Assembly: GCF_026342405.1 (NCBI RefSeq)
Contig: NZ_JAPEMU010000001.1
Span: forward strand, 4,712,001 to 4,776,000
Reading direction: 5' to 3'
DNA from: Kitasatospora sp. NBC_00240
GTDB lineage: Bacteria; Actinomycetota; Actinomycetes; Streptomycetales; Streptomycetaceae
Length of the DNA stretch: 64,000 nucleotides
Position 1 is the first letter of the stretch; each line of letters begins with the position of its first letter. Both the position numbers and the translations under genes were made by a program. Positions 40,414 to 48,437 of the stretch are shown here, one piece after another. Below the pieces are notes generated by a model, which was not told the DNA's origin, searched no databases, and worked only from the letters and a program-made list of their open reading frames with translations.

Positions 40414-41727
40414 CTACCGGGTGCCGGCCGCCAGCGCCCGCTCCAGCCGGGCCGCCCCGGCCAGCAGCCGCTCGTCGGCGCCGGCCGCCCCCACGCACTG
40501 CAGCCCGAGCGGCAGCCCGTCCGCGCTCCGTCCGGCCGGCAGTGTCACCGCCGGCAGCCCGGCCCAGCTCCACGGCACCGACATCACGGCGTCGCCGGTA
40601 CTCTCCAGCCCGAGCGGCGCGGGCCCGGTGGCGGCCGGCGCCAGCCAGAGGCCGACGCCCTCGCGGACGGCGATCTCGGCGACCCGCGCGGCGAAGTGGG
40701 CCCGGGCGCGCAGCGCCGCCAGGTAGTCGTCCGGGTCGATCTCCTGGCCGTGCCGGATCGCGGCCGCCGTCTCGTGCCGGTAGAGCCCGCCGAAGCGGGC
40801 GAACCAGTCGGCGTGCGCCTGCGCCGCCTCGTACCGGCAGACGGTCCGCAGGTGCCGGGCGACCTCGTCGAAGTCGGGGATCAGCTCCACCCGGCGCAGT
40901 GTCAGCCCGGCCGCCGCCAGGGTCTCCAGCTGCGCCGCGAAGGCCGCGGCCGCGGCCGGGCCCGCCTGGTCGAGGTACGGGCCGGCCGGGACGCCCAGCA
41001 CGGGCGGGTCGTCGGCGTCGCCGCCGGGCCGCCAGCCGTCGCAGAGCACCGAGGCGGCGAGTGCGGCGCCCGCGACGTCGGCGGTGAAGAACCCGGCGGT
41101 GTCCAGGCTCGGCGCGTTCGGGATCACGCCGTCGAACGGGATCCGCCCGTACGTGGGCCGGAACCCCACCACCCCGCAGTAGGCCGCCGGGCGGATCACC
41201 GAGCCGACGGTCTGGGTGCCGACCGCCAGCGGCACCAGCCCGGCCGCGACGGCGGCGGCCGATCCGCTGCTGGAACCGCCCGGGGTGTGCGCGGGGCCGT
41301 GCGGGTTACGGGTCGGGCCCGGCGCGTTCATCGCGAACTCGGCGGTCACCGTCTTGCCCGCGACCAGCGCGCCGGCCGCCCGCAGCCGGCCCACCAGCTC
41401 CGCCTGCCGCCCGCCCAGCACCCCGGGCGGCAGCGCCGAGCCGGCGTGGGTGGCCAGGCCGTCGACCCGCACGATGTCCTTGACGCCGACCGCCACGCCG
41501 TAGAGCGGGGGCCGGTCCGCCGGCCGCTGGTACCGGGCGGCCAGCGCGCGGGCCTCGCCGGCCAGCCGGTGGTGCCGGCCGGGCTCGGGGACGAAGGCGT
41601 GCAGCAGCGGGTCGACCTGCTCGATCCGGGCGCAGAGCCGGTCGGTGTGTTCGGGGAGCGGCGGCCGGCCGGCCCGCAGGGCGGCGGCCTCGCGGGTCAG
41701 CGAAAGCGGGGCGGTCGGCGGCTGCAC
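40414..41727 (-). CDS. Amidase (amidase-signature family)
   Basis: 437 residues from the GTG at 41727 (AGAGGGAC upstream). The Ser-cisSer-Lys triad is visible: Lys in VAVGVKDIVRVDG, cis-Ser in TPGGSSSGSAAAVAAGL, nucleophile Ser in GTQTVGSVIRPAAYCGVVGFRPT. Such enzymes hydrolyse amides to acids and ammonia; aryl/aliphatic amides, allophanate or ureides are typical. It follows a small Cys-rich gene and allantoicase on the same strand (gaps 28 and 126 bases), which suggests nitrogen scavenging from ureides, as inference only. Confidence 0.9.
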   Translation of the reverse strand: MQPPTAPLSLTREAAALRAGRPPLPEHTDRLCARIEQVDPLLHAFVPEPGRHHRLAGEARALAARYQRPADRPPLYGVAVGVKDIVRVDGLATHAGSALPPGVLGGRQAELVGRLRAAGALVAGKTVTAEFAMNAPGPTRNPHGPAHTPGGSSSGSAAAVAAGLVPLAVGTQTVGSVIRPAAYCGVVGFRPTYGRIPFDGVIPNAPSLDTAGFFTADVAGAALAASVLCDGWRPGGDADDPPVLGVPAGPYLDQAGPAAAAAFAAQLETLAAAGLTLRRVELIPDFDEVARHLRTVCRYEAAQAHADWFARFGGLYRHETAAAIRHGQEIDPDDYLAALRARAHFAARVAEIAVREGVGLWLAPAATGPAPLGLESTGDAVMSVPWSWAGLPAVTLPAGRSADGLPLGLQCVGAAGADERLLAGAARLERALAAGTR

Positions 41728-41755
41728 GTCGGCGCCGTCCCTCTGCGCCCGCCGG

Positions 41756-41986
41756 CTACTGGTGCTCGGCGGGCAGGTAGGGCGCCTCACGCAGGAAGAC
41801 CGCCCCGCAGGTGTGGCAGCACAGCTCGGCCGTGCTGCCCCAGTCGGTCGGCTCCTTGGTGGCGGCCCCGGGGGCGATCTCGCGGCCGCACATCGCTGCC
41901 GCCTCGCCCTCCCGGACCATGTGCCAGATCTTCACCCCGGCGGAGGGGCCGCCGGACCCGTACTCGGCACGCATCTGATGCAACAT
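41756..41986 (-). CDS. Small Cys-rich protein, possible zinc ribbon
   Basis: 76 residues from the ATG at 41986 (GGGGAC just upstream). The C-terminal part contains ELCCHTCGAVFLREAPYL, a CxxC pair, and a further Cys is in AAMCGREIAP; the four Cys could bind zinc. It seems conserved in Streptomyces but I do not know a function. It lies between allantoicase and the amidase on the same strand; an upstream in-frame ATG at 42037 gives 93 residues but weaker initiation signals. Confidence 0.6.
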   Translation of the reverse strand: MLHQMRAEYGSGGPSAGVKIWHMVREGEAAAMCGREIAPGAATKEPTDWGSTAELCCHTCGAVFLREAPYLPAEHQ

Positions 41987-42112
41987 GTCCCCATCGTCCG
42001 GCGGCCGTTCGGGCCCGGCAACCCGGGCCCCGATCACCCTCGCCGGCGGGCCGGCCCGGCTCCGGGGCGGGGGCGGGGGCGGCGGGCCGCCTTGGGGCGC
42101 CGTCCGACCCGC

Positions 42113-43228
42113 TCAGCCGTCCAGCAGGCTGCCGTGCAGGCGCAGCCGGGCGATCCCGCCGTCCGGGAAGACGTCGAGCCGGACCTGGGTGACCGGCCGG
42201 GCGCCGGGGAGCAGCAGGCGGTGGACGGCGTCCGGCTGGAGCCGGGTGCGCGGCACCAGCTCGAACCAGTCGTCCGGGCCGCCGTGCTCGTCGCGGCCGT
42301 GCAGGGCGGCCCAGCCGGCCGCGTTGCCGACGTAGTAGCCGGTGTCGATCTCGACGGCCCGGATCACCCCGCGGCCGGCCAGCCGCAGCCGGACCCAGTC
42401 GTGGCCCTCGTCGCGGCGGCGGCGGTTCTCCCAGCCGTCGCCCATCGCCCGCGGCCGGCCGGGCATGATCATGTTGGCGGGCGGCGAGAAGAACCGGTCG
42501 GAGGCGTCCTCGACGGCGCCGCCGTACTCCAGGGCCGCCAGGTCGAAGGTGCCCAGCGCGGCCAGCCAGGCCGGGTCGGGCCGGGCCTCGCCGTGCACCC
42601 GCAGCCGGGCGATGCCTCCGTCGGGGTACTGGCTGAGACGCAGGTGGGTGACGCGGCGCCGGCTCGCCACGGCGAAGCCGTTGGCGGCGTGGCCGCGTAC
42701 CGGCGAGCGGGGCACCAGCGGCTCCCAGTCGGCGGCCAGCAGCTCCTCGGGGCCGGGGGTGCCGGGCAGTTCGGTGGCCTCGACGGCGATCTGCCGCGGG
42801 TGGTTGCCGCGGAAGTGCGCGGTGTCGACGACCACGCCGTGCACGATCCCGGGCACGCCCAGCCTGATCAGCGCCCAGTCGTGGTCCTCGGCGGCGGGGT
42901 GCGGGCGGGCGGTGGCGGCGCCGCGCCGGCGGCGGGTCTCCCAGCCGTCCATGATCTGGCCCTTGTTTCCGAAGGTGTGCGGGCGGAACTCGGCCGGCTC
43001 CGGCAGCAGGAGGTTCTCCCGCTCGGCGAAGAGTTCGTCGTTGGCGGCCAGGACGGCGCCGCCGAGCCGGCGGTCGGCCAGGTCGGTCAGCGCGGCGAAG
43101 GCGAACGCGCCGTGCCGGTAGTCGGCGTACGGGTTGCCCCCGGCGTAGGGGCGGGCGTCGGCGCTGTCGGTGCCGGGGGTGCCGGGGGCGCCGGGGGTGC
43201 TCTCGGGGTCGGTGGGGCTGGCGGGCAT
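42113..43228 (-). CDS. alc: Allantoicase
   Basis: 371 residues, the usual length. It splits allantoate to ureidoglycolate and urea in purine degradation. Two homologous halves are evident, each ending PDGGIARLRVHGE or PDGGIARLRLHGS, and each containing DGWE(T/N)RRRR and HDW(A/V). A low-complexity Pro/Gly-rich N-terminus of about 45 residues precedes them. The ATG at 43228 has GAGAGGTGAC upstream. Same direction as the LysR gene, which begins 102 bases upstream of it, so the LysR protein probably controls this unit. Confidence 0.94.
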   Translation of the reverse strand: MPASPTDPESTPGAPGTPGTDSADARPYAGGNPYADYRHGAFAFAALTDLADRRLGGAVLAANDELFAERENLLLPEPAEFRPHTFGNKGQIMDGWETRRRRGAATARPHPAAEDHDWALIRLGVPGIVHGVVVDTAHFRGNHPRQIAVEATELPGTPGPEELLAADWEPLVPRSPVRGHAANGFAVASRRRVTHLRLSQYPDGGIARLRVHGEARPDPAWLAALGTFDLAALEYGGAVEDASDRFFSPPANMIMPGRPRAMGDGWENRRRRDEGHDWVRLRLAGRGVIRAVEIDTGYYVGNAAGWAALHGRDEHGGPDDWFELVPRTRLQPDAVHRLLLPGARPVTQVRLDVFPDGGIARLRLHGSLLDG

Positions 43229-43330
43229 GCGGGTCACCTCTCGGACGGAGCGGACGGTGCGGTCGGCCGGTCGCTCCACTGTGGCGCCGGACGAACCATC
43301 AGGTCCATCGCAAAGATCTGCCCGAAACGT

Positions 43331-44245
43331 TCAGCCGGTCTTCACGATCCCGCCCGCCGCGGCCTCCAGCGCCGCCAGCACCCGCCGCAGCGGCGGGGCC
43401 TGCTCGGTGCCGATCCGGACGGCGGCGATCACCCGGCGGGCCGGCAGATCGGCGGGCAGCGGGCGGACCACCGCCGCCCCGCCGCGCCCCGCCGAAGCCA
43501 GCCGGGGGACCAGCGCCACCCCGATCCCGGCCGCCACCATCGCCAGGATCGCCGACCAGTCCGACGCGGTGTGCGCCCGCTCCGGCACGAAGCCGGCGTC
43601 GGCGCAGGCCCCGAGGGTGATGTCCCGCCAGGGCCCGGCCGCCCCGTAGATCCACGGTTCGGCCGCGAGGTCGGCCAGCCGGAGCCCGGGGGCCGCGGCG
43701 AGCGGGTGGCCCGGCGGCAGCGCCACGTCCATCGGGTCGCTGAGCAGCGGGTACCGCACGAAGCGCGGGTCGCCGGCCGAGGGCGGCCGGACGGACAGCG
43801 AGAGCGCCAGGTCGACCTCCCCCGCCGCGAGCAGCCCGTACGCCTCGGCGGCCTCGGCCTCGACCACCCGCACGGTCAGGCCCGGGGCCTGCACCCGCAG
43901 CCGGGTGACGGCCGGCACCAGCAGGCCGCCGATCGCGGTGGCGAAGGCACCCACCCGCACCTCGCCCGCCTCACCGTGCAGGTACCCGGCGAGCTCCGCC
44001 TCGGCCCGCTCCAGCTGCCCGAACACCCGCTCGGCGTGGCCCAGCACCAGCCGGGCCGCGCTGGTCAGCCGTACCCGCCGGCCGTACGGCTCCAGCATCG
44101 GCGCGCCCAGCTGCTTCGCCAGCGCGGACAGCTGCTGCGAGACGGCCGAGGGCGACATCCGCAGCCGCTCGGCGGCGGCGGTGACCGTCCCGCACTCGTC
44201 CAGCGCCTGCAGCACGCGCAGTTTCCTGAGGTCCCAGTCGGTCAT
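43331..44245 (-). CDS. LysR family transcriptional regulator
   Basis: 304 residues from the ATG at 44245. The winged HTH (LRVLQALDECGTVTAAAERLRMSPSAVSQQLSALAKQLGAPML) and the LysR substrate domain (EVRVGAFATAIGGLLVPAV, later ILAMVAAGIGVALVPRLA) are clear. LysR proteins bind T-N11-A sites and respond to a pathway metabolite. It is placed ahead of allantoicase on the same strand; with an unusual 7-bp repeat array in its 5' region. Confidence in family is high; target is inference. Confidence 0.94.
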   Translation of the reverse strand: MTDWDLRKLRVLQALDECGTVTAAAERLRMSPSAVSQQLSALAKQLGAPMLEPYGRRVRLTSAARLVLGHAERVFGQLERAEAELAGYLHGEAGEVRVGAFATAIGGLLVPAVTRLRVQAPGLTVRVVEAEAAEAYGLLAAGEVDLALSLSVRPPSAGDPRFVRYPLLSDPMDVALPPGHPLAAAPGLRLADLAAEPWIYGAAGPWRDITLGACADAGFVPERAHTASDWSAILAMVAAGIGVALVPRLASAGRGGAAVVRPLPADLPARRVIAAVRIGTEQAPPLRRVLAALEAAAGGIVKTG

Positions 44246-44319
44246 CGGGCCAGGGTAGGCGGCGCACGGCGGGCGGCCGGGCGGGGCCGGGGCGCCCGGG
44301 GCCCGGACGGCAGGGCTGG

Positions 44320-44438
44320 GGGGCTCGGGGCTCGGGGCTCGGGGCTCGGGGCCCAGGGCTCGGGGCTCGGGGCTCGGGGCTCGGGGCTCGGGGCTCGGGG
44401 CTCGGGGCTCGGGGCTCGGGGCTCGGGGCCCAGGGCCC
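44320..44438 (-). repeat. Heptanucleotide (GGGGCTC)n array upstream of the LysR gene
   Basis: Seventeen consecutive 7-base units, mostly GGGGCTC, with GGGGCCC and AGGGCTC variants at units 5-6 and 16-17. The array is 75-193 bases upstream of the LysR start and ends 6 bases before the ATPase stop at 44445. The unit length does not fit CRISPR and no spacer is present. Confidence 0.95.
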
Positions 44439-44444
44439 AGGGCT

Positions 44445-45101
44445 TCAGGAGGCCACCCGCAGCCGGGCGCCGTCCCGCCAGGTGAGGATCTTGTCGAAGC
44501 TGACGATGGCACCGCGCAGCGGGTGGTTGCGCAGCTGGACGTGGTCGGTGAGGGCGTGGATGAGGAAGAGCCCGCGCCCGCTCTCCGCGCCGAGGTCGGG
44601 GAGGGTGTCCGGGTCGACCGTCCGCGGCGCCGGGGAGGGGCGGCCGGCCGGGAAGGCCCCGGATGGGAGGACATGCGTGTCGTACGGGGCCGGGGCACCG
44701 ACCGGCCGGGTGCGGTGGGCGGTCAGCGCCGCGGCGGGCAGCGAGGCGCGGCCCCGGCGGGTACGGCAGCGGACCGCCGGGCGGGTGGCCGCCCCGGCCG
44801 GACGGCTCGGCGGCCGGGGCAGGGCCGCCGGCAGGGCGGCGGGCAGCCCGGGGCCCGAGTCGGTGACCTCGATCCGCAGCCGGTCACCGCTGATCGAGGC
44901 GGTGACCTGGAACTTCTCGTCGGGGCAGCCGGCCGCCGCATGCTCGACGGCGTTGGCGCAGGCCTCGGTGAGGGCGACGCCGAGGTCGTAGGAGACCTGG
45001 GGGTCCACCCCGGCGCTGTCCATCGCGCCGAGCAGGAGCCGCCGGGCCAGCGGCACGCTGGCGGGGTCGCGCTTGAGGTGCAGAGTCCACCAGATGTCCA
45101 C
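44445..45101 (-). CDS. Anti-sigma-type ATP-binding protein (HATPase_c, RsbW-like)
   Basis: 218 residues from the GTG at 45101, supported by AGGAGGGA 8 bases upstream. N box ALTEACANAVEHA (about 43-55), G1 DSGPGLP (81-87) and G2 ESGRGLFLIHALTD (173-186) identify the GHKL ATPase fold of RsbW/SpoIIAB-type regulators, which bind sigma factors or phosphorylate anti-anti-sigma proteins. Between G1 and G2 there is an insert of about 80 residues, rich in Pro, Arg and Ala, that most relatives lack. It is divergent from the copper operon. Confidence 0.85.
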   Translation of the reverse strand: MDIWWTLHLKRDPASVPLARRLLLGAMDSAGVDPQVSYDLGVALTEACANAVEHAAAGCPDEKFQVTASISGDRLRIEVTDSGPGLPAALPAALPRPPSRPAGAATRPAVRCRTRRGRASLPAAALTAHRTRPVGAPAPYDTHVLPSGAFPAGRPSPAPRTVDPDTLPDLGAESGRGLFLIHALTDHVQLRNHPLRGAIVSFDKILTWRDGARLRVAS

Positions 45102-45409
45102 GGGAGGTCCCTCCTGGCTGCGGCTCCACATGTCTCCAGTTATCTCCGGGCGATCCGGCGGCGAACCGTCCGGACGGCAAGCCATCACTCGTACGGCGGA
45201 TGGACGGGGGCCCGGGTGTATGCCGAGCGGCGCACGGCAGCGCCCGCGCGCCGGGGCCGAACGGGCTATTCGGCAGCCAATCCCTCCGCTCCGACCGCAT
45301 CCCCGAGCAGCGGGATCCGGCCGTGCCATCGGGGTTTTCCGGCCGCCGGAAGGACTAACTCCCACCCTCCCCCTTGGCGCCGGAGGCTCGGTGAGATGAT
45401 GTCCCGGCC

Positions 45410-46234
45410 ATGACTGACCACCCCGCCACCGCGCGTCCGGGTGCCGCCGTACCGGATGCCCCGGTCCGGGCGGCCGCCTGGGATCTGCGGTTGGCGCGGG
45501 CACTCCCGTTCGCGCTGGTCTGCACCCTGGCGGCGGCCGTCGGCCACGCCGCGTCCGGCGGCGGGAACGTCGCCCTGCCCGCCCTGGCGGCGGGCTTCAC
45601 GGCGGTGCTCGCGTTCGCGGCCCTGCTCGGCGGGCGGGAGCGCTCGCTGGCCGGCATCGCGGGCGCCCTCGCGGCGGGTCAGCTCGGCCTGCACGGCCTC
45701 TTCCACAGCACCGCCGCCCACGCCACCGCGATGACCGGGATGACGCACGGCGGGACCGGCCCGATGACGGCGCCGCAGCTCGCCGTCCGGCTGCTCTGCA
45801 ACGAGACCCACCCCGGCACCCTCGCCGGCCTGCCCGCCGGCACCACCGCCGAGCAGCTGATCAGCGACGCCGGTCTCGACCCGACGGCGTACGCGGCCGC
45901 GCCCTGGTGGCAGGACGGCCTGTTCGGCCTGACCCCGGGGATGTTCGCGGGCCACCTCGCCGCCGCGCTGGTGGCCGGCTGGTGGCTGCGGCGCGGCGAG
46001 GCGGCGCTCTGGCGGCTGCTGCGGATCACCGCCGCCGCCGCGAAGCAACTGGCGACCCCGCTGCGCACGGTGCTCGCCCTGGTCGCGGTACTGCTGCGCG
46101 GGCTGCTCGGCACGCCCGGCGGCTCGGTGCGCCGGACCGGCGCCGGTACGGGGAACCTGCGGCTGCCGGTGGCGGCCGCCCTGCGGCACAGCGTGGTGCG
46201 GCGCGGTCCGCCGAAGGTGGCCTTCGCGCACTGA
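45410..46234 (+). CDS. Membrane protein at the head of the copper operon
   Basis: 274 residues with about five hydrophobic segments (LARALPFALVCTLAAAVGHAA, ALAAGFTAVLAFAALLGG, IAGALAAGQLGLHGLF, MFAGHLAAALVAGWWL, VLALVAVLLRGLLG) and a His/Met-rich loop HSTAAHATAMTGMTHGGTG that may bind copper. I recognise the position: Streptomyces encode such a protein ahead of ycnI, sco1 and the chaperone genes. No SD precedes the ATG closely. About 150 bases separate it from the YcnI gene. Function in copper handling is inferred. Confidence 0.75.
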   Translation: MTDHPATARPGAAVPDAPVRAAAWDLRLARALPFALVCTLAAAVGHAASGGGNVALPALAAGFTAVLAFAALLGGRERSLAGIAGALAAGQLGLHGLFHSTAAHATAMTGMTHGGTGPMTAPQLAVRLLCNETHPGTLAGLPAGTTAEQLISDAGLDPTAYAAAPWWQDGLFGLTPGMFAGHLAAALVAGWWLRRGEAALWRLLRITAAAAKQLATPLRTVLALVAVLLRGLLGTPGGSVRRTGAGTGNLRLPVAAALRHSVVRRGPPKVAFAH

Positions 46235-46391
46235 CGGGAGCGCCGCCACAGCGGCCGCCCGGGTGCGCACACGGAGCCGTACCCGTCGAGCGGTACGGCT
46301 GTCCGGCCACCCCACGGCGCGGTCCGCCCGTGGTGCGGGAACCCCCGTACCCGGTCGCGGCCCGCCCTCCTCCGATCGGAGACCCACAGCC

Positions 46392-47138
46392 ATGCGTTCC
46401 ACTCCTGCCCGCCGCATCGCCGCCCTCGCCCTCGCCACCACCGCGGGCGTCGTGGCCCTGGCCGGCCCGGCCTTCGCCCACGTCACCGTGCAGCCGGGCA
46501 ACGCCCAGCAGGGTGCGTACACCGCCGTCGACTTCCGGGTGCCCAACGAGAGCGACACCGCGAGCACCGTCAAGCTGGAGGTCAACCTCCCGATGGACCA
46601 CCCGCTGGCCTCGGTCCGCACGCTGCCGCTGCCCGGCTGGACCGCCACGCTGGAGAAGTCCAAGCTCGACAAGCCGATCAAGGTGCACGGCAGCGACGTC
46701 AACGAGGCCGTCTCGAAGATCACCTGGACCGCCGACCCCGGCACCAAGATCGCCGCCGGGCAGTTCCAGGAGTTCCGGGTCTCGCTCGGCCCGCTGCCCA
46801 CCGACACCGGGAGCCTGACCTTCAAGGCGCTGCAGAGCTACGACAACGGCGAGGTCGTCCGCTGGATCGACGAGGCCAAGGAGGGTCAGCCCGAGCCCGC
46901 CAAGCCGGCGCCCGTGCTGACCCTCACCAAGGCCGCCGCGGCCGCCGGCGCCTCCCCGGCCGCCGACGGGCACCACGCCGAGGCCACCGCCTCGCAGGAC
47001 TCCGCCGGCACGTCGAGCAGCTCCAGCAGCGACTCCACCGCCCGGGTGCTCGGCGTGGTCGGCATCGTCGTCGGCGTGATCGGCGCCGGCGTCGGCTTCC
47101 TCGGCCTGCGCCGCAAGGGCGACAGCGCCGCCTCCTGA
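46392..47138 (+). CDS. ycnI: YcnI-like copper-binding membrane-anchored protein
   Basis: 248 residues from the ATG at 46392 (GGAG 9 bases upstream). Secreted with signal RRIAALALATTAGVVALAGPAFAH; after cleavage the His at the mature N-terminus (AHVTVQPGNAQQGAYTAVDFRVPNE) is the copper-binding His of the DUF1775 domain. A Ser/Ala-rich stalk and a C-terminal helix (VLGVVGIVVGVIGAGVGFLGL) followed by RRKGD anchor it outside the membrane. YcnI passes Cu(II) to partner proteins such as CopC/PCuAC-type chaperones. Confidence 0.9.
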   Translation: MRSTPARRIAALALATTAGVVALAGPAFAHVTVQPGNAQQGAYTAVDFRVPNESDTASTVKLEVNLPMDHPLASVRTLPLPGWTATLEKSKLDKPIKVHGSDVNEAVSKITWTADPGTKIAAGQFQEFRVSLGPLPTDTGSLTFKALQSYDNGEVVRWIDEAKEGQPEPAKPAPVLTLTKAAAAAGASPAADGHHAEATASQDSAGTSSSSSSDSTARVLGVVGIVVGVIGAGVGFLGLRRKGDSAAS

Positions 47139-47241
47139 CCCTCCCCCCCCGGCCCCGGCCGGGAGGTCCCCGCGCCGGCCGGGCCGTACCCACCTGGTAC
47201 GGCCCGGCCGGTGAGACCAGCGCGCACGATCGGAACCAGCA

Positions 47242-47934
47242 ATGTCTCGTAGCACCACGCGTACCCGCGCCGCCCGCCACGGCGCATCCCGGCTGCTCGG
47301 CGCGGCGGCCGTCGGCCTGGCCGCCGTCCTCGCGCTGACCGCCTGCGGCTCCGGCGGCCAGGCCCAGGCCGGCCCGGCGAAGGTCTCCAAGGAGGCCAAG
47401 GACACCCCGTACCAGGGGACGGTGCTCAGCAAGCACTTCGACAAGCCCGACCTGCTGCTGAACGACACCGACGGCCGGCCGTACGACCTGCGCAAGCAGA
47501 CCGCGGGCCGCAGCACGCTGCTGTTCTTCGGCTACACCAGCTGCCCCGACGTCTGCCCCACCACCATGGGCGACATCGGCGTGGCCATGCAGAAGCTCTC
47601 CCCCGAGGAGCAGCAGAAGGTCGACGTGGTGTTCGTCTCCACCGACCCCCAGCGGGACACCCCCCAGGTGCTGCGCACCTGGCTCGACTCGATGGGCAAG
47701 AACTTCATAGGCCTCACCGGCGACCTCGACAAGGTCAAGGCGGCCGCGAAGCCCCTCGGCATCCTGGTCGAGGACCCGGTGGTCAACAAGGACGGCAGCG
47801 TCACCTCCACCCACGGCGCGCAGGTGCTGGCCTTCCTGCCCGACGACAAGGCGCACCTGCTCTACCTGAGCGCCACCTCGGTGCAGACCTACCAGCACGA
47901 CCTGCCGCTGCTCGCCCAGGGGGTCCCGGCGTGA
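47242..47934 (+). CDS. SCO1/SenC family copper metallochaperone (lipoprotein)
   Basis: 230 residues. Lipobox LTACGSGG (Cys35) marks a lipoprotein. The thioredoxin-like Sco domain shows FFGYTSCPDVCPTTMGD with the Cu-binding CxxxC pair and the third ligand His in TSTHGAQV. Sco delivers copper to the CuA centre of cytochrome c oxidase; in S. lividans/coelicolor the orthologue is needed for oxidase activity and for development, from published work I recall. The stop overlaps the next GTG by 4 bases. Confidence 0.93.
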   Translation: MSRSTTRTRAARHGASRLLGAAAVGLAAVLALTACGSGGQAQAGPAKVSKEAKDTPYQGTVLSKHFDKPDLLLNDTDGRPYDLRKQTAGRSTLLFFGYTSCPDVCPTTMGDIGVAMQKLSPEEQQKVDVVFVSTDPQRDTPQVLRTWLDSMGKNFIGLTGDLDKVKAAAKPLGILVEDPVVNKDGSVTSTHGAQVLAFLPDDKAHLLYLSATSVQTYQHDLPLLAQGVPA

Positions 47935-48425
47935 GCAGCCGCTCCTTCCGGACCACCGCCATCGCCGGCGCCGTGGTGGCGACCGTGCTCGGCGCGGGGA
48001 CCATCCTGGTCGCCTGGGGACCGGACCACGGCGCAGCCGGCGGCGAGGCGCGGCTGAGCATCGCCGACCCGTACATCCCGCTGCCGGCCGGCGGCGCGAT
48101 GGCCGCCGGCTACCTGACGGTGCGCAACGCGGGCGGCGAGGACGAGCTGGTCAAGGTGAGCAGTCCCGGGGCATCCTCGGTCACCATGCACCGTTCGACG
48201 GAGACCTCGATGGAGAGCGCCGGACCGCTGGCCGTCCCGGCCGGCGGCGCCCTGGAGCTCGCCCGGGGCGGGACGCACCTGATGATCATGGGGTGGTCGA
48301 AGCAGCCCGCCCTCGGTGACGTGATCGAACTCGACCTGACCTTCGCCAGGTCCGGCACCATCGCCGTCCGGGTGCCGGTCAAGCCGCTCACCTACCGGCC
48401 CGGCCAGCAGGACTCAGGAAACTAG
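47931..48425 (+). CDS. PCuAC-type periplasmic copper chaperone (ECuC-like)
   Basis: 164 residues, GTG start overlapping the previous stop (GTGA). One N-terminal helix (TTAIAGAVVATVLGAGTILVAWG) exports or anchors it. The Cu(I) motif H(M)x10Mx21HxM is complete: VTMHRSTETSMESAG followed by GGTHLMIMG. In Streptomyces this protein (ECuC) hands copper to Sco and on to the radical oxidase GlxA, as described for S. lividans. Next gene 12 bases later. Confidence 0.92.
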   Translation: MSSRSFRTTAIAGAVVATVLGAGTILVAWGPDHGAAGGEARLSIADPYIPLPAGGAMAAGYLTVRNAGGEDELVKVSSPGASSVTMHRSTETSMESAGPLAVPAGGALELARGGTHLMIMGWSKQPALGDVIELDLTFARSGTIAVRVPVKPLTYRPGQQDSGN

Positions 48426-48437
48426 GGGATTCGCCAG

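Noticed and set aside
44320..44438. CRISPR array
   Set aside because: Units are 7 bases with no spacers and there are no cas genes.
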